Notes under the pieces: model-generated
Databases searched by the model: none
What the model saw: the letters and a program-made list of their open reading frames with translations, nothing else
Told to the model about the DNA's origin: nothing
Made by a program: the position numbers and the translations under genes
Origin: Janthinobacterium sp. TB1-E2
Lineage (GTDB): Bacteria > Pseudomonadota > Gammaproteobacteria > Burkholderiales > Burkholderiaceae_D
NCBI RefSeq assembly: GCF_036885605.1
Contig: NZ_CP142523.1
Location: forward strand, 1,550,001-1,614,000
Direction of reading: 5' to 3'
Length of the DNA: 64,000 nucleotides
Shown here: one piece after another, positions 36,388 through 45,307 of the stretch
How the letters are laid out: every line of letters starts with the position of its first letter
Position numbering within the stretch: the stretch's first letter is position 1

Positions 36388-38121
36388 CTAACCAGCCAAA
36401 ACCGCCGAAACAATCGAGCGGCGAAGCACGGTCTTCCCGGCATCGATGCCACGCTGTGAAAACGCCGGCGGCAACGCGACTTCATCCGCAGCAGTGTTGC
36501 CTGGCGAAGCCGTTTCCTTTACCAGCATGTTGGCGCTATTCTCGACCTCGAAGTACTCGTCCCAATGCACTGGAACTTGATGGGAGCGGCCATCTCCGCC
36601 TCTCACCGAGACGTAGTGGGTTCGCGCGATGCTGCGGAAGCCGCTCGCCGTTACCTGCACTTTCTGCGATCCGTCGGCCTCCTGTTGCATGGATGTCTTC
36701 AGGATACTTCGCGTGACGCACTCGGGATGCCTGAACATTGCCTCGCCGTGGTAATTGGCAATCGCTTCATGCTCCCAGAAACAGGGTTTGTGCGAATACG
36801 TGTCTTTATAGATGTCCGAGTGCGGTCGATGCTGTTGGTACAAGGGGATGGCAAGCAGCGGGGCGATCCCGAAGTAGAATGACTTGAAGAAATCGTTGTG
36901 ATAGGCGTTGAAAAACATGCGCGCCTGGGCGAGTTCGTAGGCAAGAAATTTCTCCGGGGCGCCGCTGATATCGGTAGCACGCATGTGTCCCGATTCCAGG
37001 ACGTTGATCATGCGGGTTTTTTCGAATACGAAGGTGTCGCCAAAACCTGTTTGACTATCCTTGAGCAGCTTGAGCATTTCCTGTTGCGCCAATGGCGTGA
37101 ACAACAGCCGGAACTGGACTTCATGGTTGCGGTCCGTGGCATCGAACAAGGCGTCGAATTCGCGGTTGGCCATCACCGTAAAAGTATGCCCCTCGTCGAC
37201 ATCGCGGGACTTTTCTTCCAGCTTCTTGATGGCGCGATTCTTCCGCCATTTGTCGAGGAAGCCGTCCTCCAGGCGGGAGAGTTTTGACGGGTGGCGGCTG
37301 AACACGAGATCCGGCGCCGCTTCGTTGCCGTAAACGATAAACGTCTGGTTTTCGTACTCGGGCATGGGACGCTCGATCGATGCCCGCAGAGTTTCGTGGC
37401 GGGTTCTGGTTTCCGATTTGCCTTGCGAATTGCGGTACTGTTCCGTCCAGCTGATAGCCAGCGAGCCATGGTATGTCTTGCTGCCCATCGAGTGTGACAA
37501 GGTGCGTGCAAGAATGAACGGGTTGCCGTTCAGTACGCCGCTGTGCGAGAACTCGATCGAGTGGTTCTCACCAAGATTGCCATACCAGCCAAAGCTGTTG
37601 CGCAGCTCTTCCATGCGGCCGTTGCTGAAATACGGGTCGAATGCGATGCGAGGCACTGTTTGTTGCATCAGCTTCGCCACGATATCCCAGTCGTACAGGT
37701 GGTTCAGCGGCACCATCTGGCCCCAGGCCACGGCACGCTTTTCGTCGCAGGCATCCTGCAGCCGCTTTAACTGCGCGTCGGAATCGTTGATGATGCGGTT
37801 GAGCGTATGAATCGCAGCGGCAAGCGCAATCGCCGGGACCATGAGCCATGGCCATGCGTGATAGGCGTAGATATAGAGTGCCGCCAGTAACGCGGCCACG
37901 ATGCTGGCGCCGCGCAGGATACGCCACCATTTGTTGCTGGAACCGGCGCCAGCGGCCTGCTTTTCGAGCACGCGTAGTTCCTGCACCGTCGTGATGTTGG
38001 CGTTCTCGTCCACGCCGGATTGGCGCACGAGGTCTTCGAAAAAGTCCGACGTATTGCTGGCGTGAGCATTTTTGAAGTGGAAAGAATACTGCTCCAATGG
38101 TTCATGGACGTCGTTGATCAA
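36388..38121 (-). CDS. LemA-linked membrane protein, start on TTG
   Basis: A 577-residue protein of unknown function encoded directly after lemA. Residues about 65-110 carry two membrane helices (WWRILRGASIVAALLAALYI and WPWLMVPAIALAAAIHTL); the rest is a large soluble domain with aromatic motifs (FDPYFSNGRMEELRNSFGWYG, ARMFFNAYHNDFFKSFYFG). No in-frame ATG exists near the front; the likely start is TTG at 38121, which overlaps the lemA TGA (TTGA), with GGAG upstream. Large two-helix proteins often pair with LemA. Confidence 0.72.
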   Translation of the reverse strand: MINDVHEPLEQYSFHFKNAHASNTSDFFEDLVRQSGVDENANITTVQELRVLEKQAAGAGSSNKWWRILRGASIVAALLAALYIYAYHAWPWLMVPAIALAAAIHTLNRIINDSDAQLKRLQDACDEKRAVAWGQMVPLNHLYDWDIVAKLMQQTVPRIAFDPYFSNGRMEELRNSFGWYGNLGENHSIEFSHSGVLNGNPFILARTLSHSMGSKTYHGSLAISWTEQYRNSQGKSETRTRHETLRASIERPMPEYENQTFIVYGNEAAPDLVFSRHPSKLSRLEDGFLDKWRKNRAIKKLEEKSRDVDEGHTFTVMANREFDALFDATDRNHEVQFRLLFTPLAQQEMLKLLKDSQTGFGDTFVFEKTRMINVLESGHMRATDISGAPEKFLAYELAQARMFFNAYHNDFFKSFYFGIAPLLAIPLYQQHRPHSDIYKDTYSHKPCFWEHEAIANYHGEAMFRHPECVTRSILKTSMQQEADGSQKVQVTASGFRSIARTHYVSVRGGDGRSHQVPVHWDEYFEVENSANMLVKETASPGNTAADEVALPPAFSQRGIDAGKTVLRRSIVSAVLAG

Positions 38122-38855
38122 AAGAAGACGCTCCGGGCGGCAGCCTTGGTTTCGGCGGAGGCAGTGAAAGGAATGCGCGTGGTATAACCTTGTCGCGCCG
38201 CGACGATCTGCTTGGTCGGCCAGGCAAAGACGTCCTGGTTCCACATGCCGACGGTATCGTTATACAGCGTGCGCGCGGCGGTCACTTCCTTTTGCAGATA
38301 ACTGTTCTGGCGCATGGCATCGGCGATGACGGCTTGTGCCTTCAGATCGGGATAGGCTTCGCACGCCAGGCTGATGCGGGAAAAAATCCCGTCGATTTTC
38401 TGGGATGCCTGATTGCGTTCGGCATCGGGGTTTTGTCCACTCCGGTAAGCCGCTACCGACTTCATCACGTCCTTGTCGAGGTCGATCGCTTTTGCGACCA
38501 GGCCAACCACGTTGTTCAGGACGACGACGCGCTGTTCCAGGTAATTGTCGATCTGTGAAGCATCGGCCTGGATTTTCTGCTGCAGCTTGCGCAGATACGC
38601 CAGGGCGGAGATCTTCATGAACAGGAAGACCAGGCCTGGCAGTGCCCCCAGCACCAGGAGTGCCAAGCTGTACGTTTGCGGCAACGCACCGGTCAGCAGC
38701 GCCAAGCCTCCAATCAGCGGAAGGACGGTCCACAGGGCGATTTCAAATATGAGCGACCCGGTGCCGACTTGGACGGAAATCTGCTTGCTGATGACGTTGA
38801 TGTCGCGCCCCTGCTCATTTATCGGGCCAGTTACTTCGTCCAAATCATTTGCCAT
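38118..38855 (-). CDS. LemA family membrane protein
   Basis: A 245-residue protein. After a short N-terminus come two hydrophobic helices at about 37-80 (EIALWTVLPLIGGLALLTG and LALLVLGALPGLVFLFM), then the LemA helical domain: QIDNYLEQRVVVLNNVVGLV, CEAYPDLKAQAVIADAMRQN, VTAARTLYNDTVGMWNQDVF. Typical LemA proteins have one N-terminal helix, so the second is a small difference. The ATG at 38855 gives the best-formed start. It is the first gene of a two-gene unit. Confidence 0.85.
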   Translation of the reverse strand: MANDLDEVTGPINEQGRDINVISKQISVQVGTGSLIFEIALWTVLPLIGGLALLTGALPQTYSLALLVLGALPGLVFLFMKISALAYLRKLQQKIQADASQIDNYLEQRVVVLNNVVGLVAKAIDLDKDVMKSVAAYRSGQNPDAERNQASQKIDGIFSRISLACEAYPDLKAQAVIADAMRQNSYLQKEVTAARTLYNDTVGMWNQDVFAWPTKQIVAARQGYTTRIPFTASAETKAAARSVFF

Positions 38856-39522
38856 GCTTGAAAATCCTTTGTATTGAGTGTTTCTTATTGAGCGACTCTC
38901 GCTCGGTTGCAAAATATTTCGCTTTAGCTTTTTAAGTGCGGGAGCGAAATGTCGGTGTATTGTGTATATTTCCCAAAATCAATTTTTTTTGTCATCATAT
39001 CTTGAAGGATGAGGCCCTATCAAGGGCGGTCAAGCCGATATTTCACATAAAGTTTCGGGGAAAATCCTCGATACTTTCCGGTGCGACCAATTTTCAGCCA
39101 GCCGCCTGCATAAACCCGGCAGCAGGGAGGTGGGCACTGGATAAGGGACACCCGCTTCCAGCCGGCCATAGCGTCCCAATAAATTCCTTCTGGGCCGGCA
39201 GGCAATCCCGCGCTCCACCGTATCTTCGGCTGCGCCAGACCAGACCTTGCGGAGAAATAAATGATCGAGAATTTTTTAAGGCTTTGCCATCGGCAAATAG
39301 AGGAAATGCAGGAAGGGGCTGCAATGCAGCGGTGAAATAACACTGTCGAGCTGGATGAACGGCAGTATTAATTAATTTTTACGAATTTAATGACAGGAAT
39401 GGCAGTACGGCCGGATAGAACGATATCGATATCGATTGCCGTTAGCATCGGCGCTATCGATTCGCGGTATGCCTATCAAGCATTAACATCCATCAGCAAG
39501 CGGGATTGCCGTTCGGTTAACG
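38856..39522. other. Non-coding region between lemA and aceA
   Basis: About 670 bases without a credible gene. It should hold the lemA promoter at its left end. A perfect palindrome CGATATCGATATCG lies at 39421-39434. Open frames here have no Shine-Dalgarno and protein-unlike composition. Confidence 0.5.
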
Positions 39523-39549
39523 AAAAAAAACCCGCCGAAGCGGGTTTTT
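39523..39549 (-). terminator. Intrinsic terminator of aceA
   Basis: Stem AACCCGC / GCGGGTT with CGAA/TTCG loop; on the minus strand it is followed by eight T. It begins 24 bases after the aceA stop. Confidence 0.9.
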
Positions 39550-39572
39550 CACTTTACAACTAAGCCAAAAGC

Positions 39573-41153
39573 TCAGAACTGGTTCATCGTGTTGTCTTTG
39601 CCAGCCGCCTTCAGCGCCGCTTCGCCGCTGAAGTAATCCTTGTGATCGTCGCCGATGTCCGAGCCGGACATGTTTTGATGTTTCACGCAGGCGATGCCCT
39701 GGCGGATTTCCTTGCGCTGCACGCCGGCCACGTAGCCCAGCATGCCTTGGTCGCCGAAGTATTCCTTGGCCAGGTTGTCCGTCGACAAGGCTGCCGTGTG
39801 GTAGGTCGGCAGGGTGATCAGGTGGTGGAAGATGCCGGCTTCGCGGGCCGAGTCGGCCTGGAAGGTGCGGATCTTCTCGTCGGCGGCCAGCGCCAGTTCC
39901 GTCTGGTCGTATTCCACGCTCATCAGCTGGGCGCGTTCGTAAGCGGACACGTCCTTGCCTGCCGCTTTCATCGCATCGTAGACCTGCTGGCGGAAGTTCA
40001 GGGTCCAGTTGAACGACGGGCTGTTGTTGTACACCAGCTTGGCGTTCGGGATGACCTTGCGGATTTCGCTGACCATGCCGCCGATTTGCGCGATATGCGG
40101 TTTTTCCGTTTCGATCCACAGCAGGTCGGCGCCGTTTTGCAAGGAGGTGATGCAGTCGAGCACGCAACGCTCTTCGCCGGAACCGGCGCGGAACTGGAAC
40201 AGGTTGCTTGGCAGGCGTTTAGGACGCAGCAGCTTGCCTTCGCGCTTGATGATGACGTCGCCATTGCCCAGCGCGTCGGCCGACACTTCTTCGCAGTCGA
40301 GGAAGGAATTGTACTGGTCGCCCAGGTCGCCTGGTTCATTGGTGACGGCGATCTGCTTGGTCAGGCCGGCGCCCAGCGAGTCGGTACGGGCGACGATGAT
40401 GCCGTCGTCCACGCCCAGTTCCAGGAAGGCGTAGCGGATGGCGCGGATCTTGGCCAGGAAGTCTTCATGTGGCACCGTGACTTTGCCGTCCTGGTGGCCG
40501 CATTGTTTTTCGTCGGACACCTGGTTCTCGATCTGGATGCAGCAGGCGCCCGCTTCGATGAACTGTTTGGCCAGCAAATAGGTCGCCTCGGCATTGCCGA
40601 AACCGGCGTCGATGTCGGCGATGATGGGCACGACGTGGGTCACGTGGCCGTCGATCTTGGCCTGGATGGCTTGCTTGTCAGCACCTTGGGCAGCGTCCAG
40701 CTGGCGGAACAGGCCGCCCAGTTCGCGGGCATCGGCCTGGCGCAGGAAGGTGTACAGCTCGCGGATCAAGCTGGTGACGGCGGTTTTTTCATGCATCGAC
40801 TGGTCTGGCAGCGGGCCGAACTCGGAGCGCAGGGCAGCGACCATCCAGCCGGACAGATAGAGGTAGCGGCGGTCGGTGCTGTTGAAGTGCTTCTTGATCG
40901 AGATCATCTTCTGTTGACCGATGAAACCATGCCAGCAGCCCAGCGACTGGGTGTATTTGGATGGGTCGGCATCGTAGGCGGCCATGTCGTTGCGCATGAT
41001 CTTCGCCGTGTGCCTGGCGATGTCCAGGCCGGTCTTGAATTTGTTCTGGGCGCGCATGCGGGCGGCGGACTCGGGATTGATGGCGTTCCAGGCGCTGCCT
41101 TGTTGGTCTTTCAAACCGGCAACAGCCTTGATGTCGTCTTGATATTGGGACAT
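39573..41153 (-). CDS. aceA: Isocitrate lyase
   Basis: First enzyme of the glyoxylate bypass, cleaving isocitrate to succinate and glyoxylate. The 526-residue protein is the long-form type (about 530 residues) and carries the signature with catalytic Cys as SDEKQCGHQDGK, substrate motifs IADIDAGFGNAEATY and YNNSPSFNW. TTTAGGAGATACAC places a good Shine-Dalgarno before the ATG. It is monocistronic, with a terminator downstream and a palindromic operator candidate upstream. It complements acs for growth on acetate. Confidence 0.95.
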   Translation of the reverse strand: MSQYQDDIKAVAGLKDQQGSAWNAINPESAARMRAQNKFKTGLDIARHTAKIMRNDMAAYDADPSKYTQSLGCWHGFIGQQKMISIKKHFNSTDRRYLYLSGWMVAALRSEFGPLPDQSMHEKTAVTSLIRELYTFLRQADARELGGLFRQLDAAQGADKQAIQAKIDGHVTHVVPIIADIDAGFGNAEATYLLAKQFIEAGACCIQIENQVSDEKQCGHQDGKVTVPHEDFLAKIRAIRYAFLELGVDDGIIVARTDSLGAGLTKQIAVTNEPGDLGDQYNSFLDCEEVSADALGNGDVIIKREGKLLRPKRLPSNLFQFRAGSGEERCVLDCITSLQNGADLLWIETEKPHIAQIGGMVSEIRKVIPNAKLVYNNSPSFNWTLNFRQQVYDAMKAAGKDVSAYERAQLMSVEYDQTELALAADEKIRTFQADSAREAGIFHHLITLPTYHTAALSTDNLAKEYFGDQGMLGYVAGVQRKEIRQGIACVKHQNMSGSDIGDDHKDYFSGEAALKAAGKDNTMNQF

Positions 41154-41259
41154 GTGTATCTCCTAAAGAAAAACTAAGTTTGAGAAAATCGTCGAGTGCG
41201 CCGCTTTGTCGATGCGAACTGCATGACTAAATAGTAGGCTTATCCGTGTCGATGTTCAA

Positions 41260-41273
41260 GTCTTATATAAGAC
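41260..41273 (-). promoter_or_regulatory. Palindromic operator candidate upstream of aceA
   Basis: GTCTTATATAAGAC is a perfect 14-bp palindrome 107 bases upstream of the aceA start, in an AT-rich promoter zone. The shape resembles sites of GntR-type regulators of carboxylate metabolism; the regulator is not identified here. Confidence 0.55.
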
Positions 41274-41439
41274 ATATAACTTAAATTTAATCCTTGTTTT
41301 TCAACGACTTAATTATATATTTTCATGATATGAAATGAATTTTCAAAAAGTGAGAGCATTGCTGGCTGAGTCTGCTGTCGAAAATTCCGCGATGTGAAAC
41401 GTCTTTTCAGAATTTGGTGCAGCGCGACAAATCGGGACG

Positions 41440-41462
41440 AAAAAAAGCCACCCGAAGGTGGC
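41440..41462 (-). terminator. Intrinsic terminator of the transporter/hydrolase unit
   Basis: Arms GCCACC / GGTGGC with CGAA/TTCG loop, followed on the minus strand by seven T. It lies about 115 bases after the hydrolase stop. Confidence 0.85.
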
Positions 41463-41578
41463 GCAAGCTTGTGCATGTCTGCAGGGAATGGGCGGGAGGC
41501 CTTGCGGGGAAGGCTGTTCCAGCGTGAATGTCGTGTGCCGGCAACAGCCTGGCGGACAAGATGGTGCGCCAGCGCAGG

Positions 41579-42142
41579 TCAGGGGCGGGACAGCGCATCG
41601 ATCACGTCCGCAGCTGTCACCACTTGCGCATACTCACCATGCAAATTGACCAGCGCCATCGCATGCACCTCGTCCGCCGTTCTCGGCGTGCCCGCATAAT
41701 CGACTTGCGCAAATGCAAAACACGCATCGGCGACAACTTGCGTGGCAAAGCCCAGATTGCCCGCCGTGCGCGCGCTCGACTCCACGGAATTGTTGGTGCT
41801 GACGCCCACGATGACAAGCTTGCTGATGCTGCGTACGCGCAGCCAGCGTTCCAGTCCCGAGTGGATGAAGGCATCGGGCACATTTTTCTCCACGACATGC
41901 TCCTCCGGCAAAGGCGCCAGCGCTGCCTGAAATTCCACGCCGGGTTGGCCCGGCCAGAAGGGAGAGCCTGGCGTTCTGGAAATGTGGCGCACGTGCACGA
42001 CGGTGGCGTCTGCCGCGCGCCAGGCTTGCAGCAGGGCGGCAATCTGGTGTTCCGCAGCGGGATTGTTGCGGCTTCCGGCAGCAGGGCTGGCCATGCCTTG
42101 TTGCATGTCGATGATGATCAGTGCGGGATGGTGGGCATGCAT
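41579..42142 (-). CDS. Isochorismatase-like hydrolase with Ser at the Cys position
   Basis: A 187-residue protein of the isochorismatase/nicotinamidase superfamily. The N-terminal Asp is in ALIIIDMQQG and the Lys in VVEKNVPDAF, but the usual catalytic Cys is replaced: VIVGVSTNNSVESSARTAG has Ser. A subgroup of the superfamily has this feature, so a cysteine amidase reaction is doubtful. The ATG at 42142 begins the domain. It follows the MHS transporter by 83 bases on the same strand, so its substrate may be what that transporter imports. Confidence 0.85.
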   Translation of the reverse strand: MHAHHPALIIIDMQQGMASPAAGSRNNPAAEHQIAALLQAWRAADATVVHVRHISRTPGSPFWPGQPGVEFQAALAPLPEEHVVEKNVPDAFIHSGLERWLRVRSISKLVIVGVSTNNSVESSARTAGNLGFATQVVADACFAFAQVDYAGTPRTADEVHAMALVNLHGEYAQVVTAADVIDALSRP

Positions 42143-42225
42143 GTCGGTAGCCTGGAATGGATGGCAGGCGCACTTGGCGCCTGCCTGGGGAATAGTGCCG
42201 GAGTGATTGGCGGAGGGTAGCGGGT

Positions 42226-43530
42226 CTAGCGTCCCACGGTCTGCCGCTGATCCTTGATGAACAGCGCCGTCAGCATGCCCACCACGCACACGCCGATCAC
42301 ATAATAGGCGGGGCCCAGCACGTTGTTCTTCAGCATCAGGGTCACGACCACGGGCGTCAGGCCGCCAAAAATCGCGTACGACAAATTGTAAGAGAACGAC
42401 AGCCCGGAGAAGCGCACCTGGGCCGGGAACGCCTGCACCAGCACATAGGGCACGGCGCCGACGACGCCGACGAACAGGCCCGTCATTGCGTACAGGGGCA
42501 GCAGTAGGTCGGGGCGGCTGCCGACGGTGGTGTAGAAGATATATGTGGAAATGGCCAGCAGCACGGAACCGACGAAGATCACGCGCTTGCCGCCCAGGCG
42601 GTCGGCCAGCATGCCGGCGATGATGCAGCCGAAGGCCAGGCACAGTGTTGCCACGGTATTGGCGACCAAGGTGGTGCGCGGCGCGATGTGGTGGATCTTT
42701 TGCAGCAGGGCAGGCGTCATCAGGATGACGACGACGATGCCGGCCGACAGCATCCACGTCAGCAGCATCGAGACGACGACGGCGCCGCGGTGGCTGCGCA
42801 GCACGGATTTCAAGGGCATTTCCGTGGCCAGCGCCTTGCGTTGCTGCATTTCCGCAAAGACGGGCGTTTCATGCAGCCAGCGGCGCAGATACATGGCGCC
42901 AAAGCCGAAGATGCCGCCCAGCAGGAATGGATAGCGCCAGGCGCCCTCGGTGATTTCTGCCGGCGTGTAGACGGTGTTCAAGCCCGTCGCCACCAGCGAA
43001 CCGAGCAGGATGCCGACCGTCAGGCCCGCCGTCAGCACGCCGCAGGCAAAGCCCGTGAAACGGCTCGGCACGTGTTCGGACACAAACACCCACGCGCCCG
43101 GCACTTCGCCGCCCACGGCTGCGCCCTGGAAGATGCGCATCAAGAGCAGCAGCAGCGGGGCGGCCAGGCCGATGGTGGCATACGTTGGCAGCAGGCCGAT
43201 CAGCAATGTCGGCACGGCCATCATCAGGATGGACAGGGTGAACATGCGCTTGCGGCCCAGCAAGTCGCCGAAGTGGGCCATGACGATGCCGCCCAGCGGA
43301 CGCACGACGTAGCCGGCGGCAAAGATGCCGAAGGTTTGCAGCAAGCGCAGCCATTCCGGCATTTCCGGCGGGAAGAACAGCTGGCCGATGGCGTTGGCAA
43401 AGAAGACGAAGATGATGAAGTCGTAGAATTCCAGCGCGCCACCCAAGGCGGCCAGCGACAGGGTTTTGTAGTCTTGTTGGGTGAGGGGACGGCTAGCGGC
43501 GTTGATTGCGGCGGTGTTGGAAGTAGGCAT
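42226..43530 (-). CDS. MHS-family MFS transporter
   Basis: A 434-residue inner-membrane proton symporter of the metabolite:H+ symporter group (ProP, KgtP, YhjE type). Twelve hydrophobic helices are visible; the family motifs are GGALEFYDFIIFVFFAN in helix 1, RPLGGIVMAHFGDLLGRKRM after helix 2 and RIFQGAAVGGEVPGA in helix 4. Likely substrates are small carboxylates or zwitterions, not decided by the sequence. It starts divergently from an SDR gene. Confidence 0.9.
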   Translation of the reverse strand: MPTSNTAAINAASRPLTQQDYKTLSLAALGGALEFYDFIIFVFFANAIGQLFFPPEMPEWLRLLQTFGIFAAGYVVRPLGGIVMAHFGDLLGRKRMFTLSILMMAVPTLLIGLLPTYATIGLAAPLLLLLMRIFQGAAVGGEVPGAWVFVSEHVPSRFTGFACGVLTAGLTVGILLGSLVATGLNTVYTPAEITEGAWRYPFLLGGIFGFGAMYLRRWLHETPVFAEMQQRKALATEMPLKSVLRSHRGAVVVSMLLTWMLSAGIVVVILMTPALLQKIHHIAPRTTLVANTVATLCLAFGCIIAGMLADRLGGKRVIFVGSVLLAISTYIFYTTVGSRPDLLLPLYAMTGLFVGVVGAVPYVLVQAFPAQVRFSGLSFSYNLSYAIFGGLTPVVVTLMLKNNVLGPAYYVIGVCVVGMLTALFIKDQRQTVGR

Positions 43531-43682
43531 GTGTCTCGTTCTTGTGTGTTATCGGAGATTGCCAGAGCTAGCATACGCATTTCCGTCGCGTGAGTAAATG
43601 CGGCGCGTAGGGGGAGCAGCCTCAGCTGTGCTTAATACAACGCCGCTATCATCGGCGTTGACTTCATTGGAAAGGACACAGT

Positions 43683-44399
43683 ATGCACATCATGATCGTG
43701 GGCGCCAGCCGGGGCTTGGGACGCGCGCTGGTGGACGGTTTGCTCGCGGACGGACATGCCGTCATCGGCGTATCGCGCCAGCAACCCGCCGACTTGCCTG
43801 CCGGCCAGGGCACGCAGCTGCAATGGATCGCAGCGGACCTGGCGGCACCCGCCGAGGCCGTCGAACGCATCGCGCGCGAAGCGCCTGCCGCGCTCGATGC
43901 CGTGATCTACAACCTCGGAGTGTGGGAAGAAAAGGCCTTCAGCGATGACTACGCTTTTCTCGGCGATGCGGACGACGCCATCGTCGACATGGTCAATACC
44001 AACATCACGGCGACGATATTGCTGCTCAAGCGTCTGGTGCCCCGCTTGCTGACCAGCGGCAAGCCGCAGCTGATACTCACGGGCTCCACGTCAGGCCTGC
44101 GCCAGAGCGGCCGCCCGGAAGTGACGTTCAGCGCGTCTAAATTCGCGCTGAACGGCATCGCCGACGCCTTGCGCGAAGGTTTCCGCGAACAGGGACTGGC
44201 CGTGACGGCGTTGCAGCTGGGCTATTTGAATACCTATGATGGCTTGGCCGTGCCGCTGGCGGACGCTGCCGCGCGGGGTGAAGGCGAGCTGATTCCCGTG
44301 CATGACGTCGTCGCCGTTGTGCGCATGCTGCTGAGTCTGTCGAATGCCTCGTTTGTGCGCGAACTGGTGATGCCGGCGCTGCGCGACGAGCGCTTTTAG
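43683..44399 (+). CDS. SDR-family protein lacking the catalytic Tyr
   Basis: A 238-residue Rossmann-fold short-chain dehydrogenase/reductase-like protein. The cofactor motif GASRGLGRAL and the Asn-region NLGVWEE are present, and the Ser of the triad is in LTGSTSG, but the YxxxK motif reads FSASK, so the catalytic Tyr is Phe while Lys is kept. Activity may be lost or changed, or the protein may bind NAD(P)H for another purpose. AAAGGA precedes the ATG. It is divergent from the transporter. Confidence 0.85.
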   Translation: MHIMIVGASRGLGRALVDGLLADGHAVIGVSRQQPADLPAGQGTQLQWIAADLAAPAEAVERIAREAPAALDAVIYNLGVWEEKAFSDDYAFLGDADDAIVDMVNTNITATILLLKRLVPRLLTSGKPQLILTGSTSGLRQSGRPEVTFSASKFALNGIADALREGFREQGLAVTALQLGYLNTYDGLAVPLADAAARGEGELIPVHDVVAVVRMLLSLSNASFVRELVMPALRDERF

Positions 44400-44681
44400 G
44401 CTTTTCGCCGGAAACAGTGCCCTGGCTTGCCGCAGGTTGGCGGGCGTGGCGAGCAGGGGCAGCGCTTGCCGCGTCAGCCGGCACGCGGCTTCCTGCGCCT
44501 GGGTACGCGTGAATTCCACCTGCCGCGCCAGGGTGTGCATGTCGGGCGCCAGGCGCGCGTCGAGCAGGTTTTGCGCATCGAAACCCAGTGCCTGGGCGCG
44601 TTCTTGGCTTTTAGTTAACAGCATCGTCAGGGAGCGCGGCATCTGTGCAAAGCAGGCGATGGTGATGGCGTAGTCCGACAT
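44400..44681 (-). pseudogene. Truncated DUF1993-family gene
   Basis: The first 94 residues match the DUF1993 family well (SDYAITIACFAQMPRSLTML, GFDAQNLLDARLAPDMHTLA, RQVEFTRTQAQEAACRL) and a GAGAAAATCC Shine-Dalgarno precedes the ATG at 44681. The family is about 170 residues long; here the frame then runs antisense into the end of the SDR gene to 44091 and the conserved second half is missing. It is therefore probably a remnant cut by a deletion. Confidence 0.65.
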
Positions 44682-44815
44682 GGATTTTCTCAGGTAAAGG
44701 GGCGAGAGCGATGCCGGCAGTATGCCCGGCCCAGCCGCGTTTCAGCGTGCCGCTTGAACATGCTACAGTCCGCCTTTGCCGCCGGCATGGAGCGGCTTTG
44801 CCTGGATCAAGATTG

Positions 44816-45238
44816 ATGCCCACCTGGACTTCTCCGCCCCAACTCGTTGCCTTGGCCGCCTTTTATGAACAGGCGCAAGCCCATCCGGAAACGCTCAGTG
44901 ATGCTGCCTTCGTGGAAAACGTGAAAGCCGCCCACTGGCCCACCAATTGCTGGAGCTATGTGGAAGCGTCGTTCGCCATCATCGCACCCGCCTGCCTGCT
45001 GCGTCCGCATTTGACTGCCGAGCTGATCGCCATGCCCATCGACGCCATGGTCGCTGGCGGCCTGGACGATGCGGGGCAAGTCATCGCAATCGGCCTGGCC
45101 TGCGCCACGCGTGACGCGCCGTATGTGGCGGTGAGTGAGGAGGGCAGGCGCTGGCTGACGCAGGTGTGGCCGGGACTGGGCGAACTGGCCGAGGCGGTAT
45201 TCCAGGCCAGACTGCAAGCGGCGCTGGAAGAGGACTAA
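44816..45238 (+). CDS. Hypothetical protein, 140 aa
   Basis: Small soluble protein, not recognised. It is acidic and rich in Ala, with Trp residues in PTWTSPP, AHWPTNCWSYVEASF and LTQVWPGLGEL; no signal peptide. The ATG at 44816 is preferred because the upstream in-frame stretch is Arg/Pro-rich and lies over the divergent promoter of the DUF1993 remnant. No Shine-Dalgarno is obvious. Confidence 0.6.
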   Translation: MPTWTSPPQLVALAAFYEQAQAHPETLSDAAFVENVKAAHWPTNCWSYVEASFAIIAPACLLRPHLTAELIAMPIDAMVAGGLDDAGQVIAIGLACATRDAPYVAVSEEGRRWLTQVWPGLGELAEAVFQARLQAALEED

Positions 45239-45268
45239 GCCAGCGCTTGACCTGCAAGACAGGTTTGC

Positions 45269-45285
45269 GTTACCGTATACGTAAC
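45269..45285 (+). promoter_or_regulatory. Inverted repeat upstream of the marR-type gene
   Basis: GTTACCGTATACGTAAC, a near-perfect palindrome 23 bases before the MarR-GNAT start, overlapping the promoter region. MarR proteins usually bind such repeats at their own promoters, so autoregulation is a reasonable guess. Confidence 0.45.
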
Positions 45286-45307
45286 TACTTACATATATCT
45301 GCTCAAC

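Noticed and set aside
38936..39340. 134-codon frame between lemA and aceA
   Set aside because: No Shine-Dalgarno, protein-unlike composition and no family; treated as non-coding.
39642..41177. 511-codon plus-strand frame opposite aceA
   Set aside because: Shadow of isocitrate lyase, which has a full catalytic signature and its own terminator.
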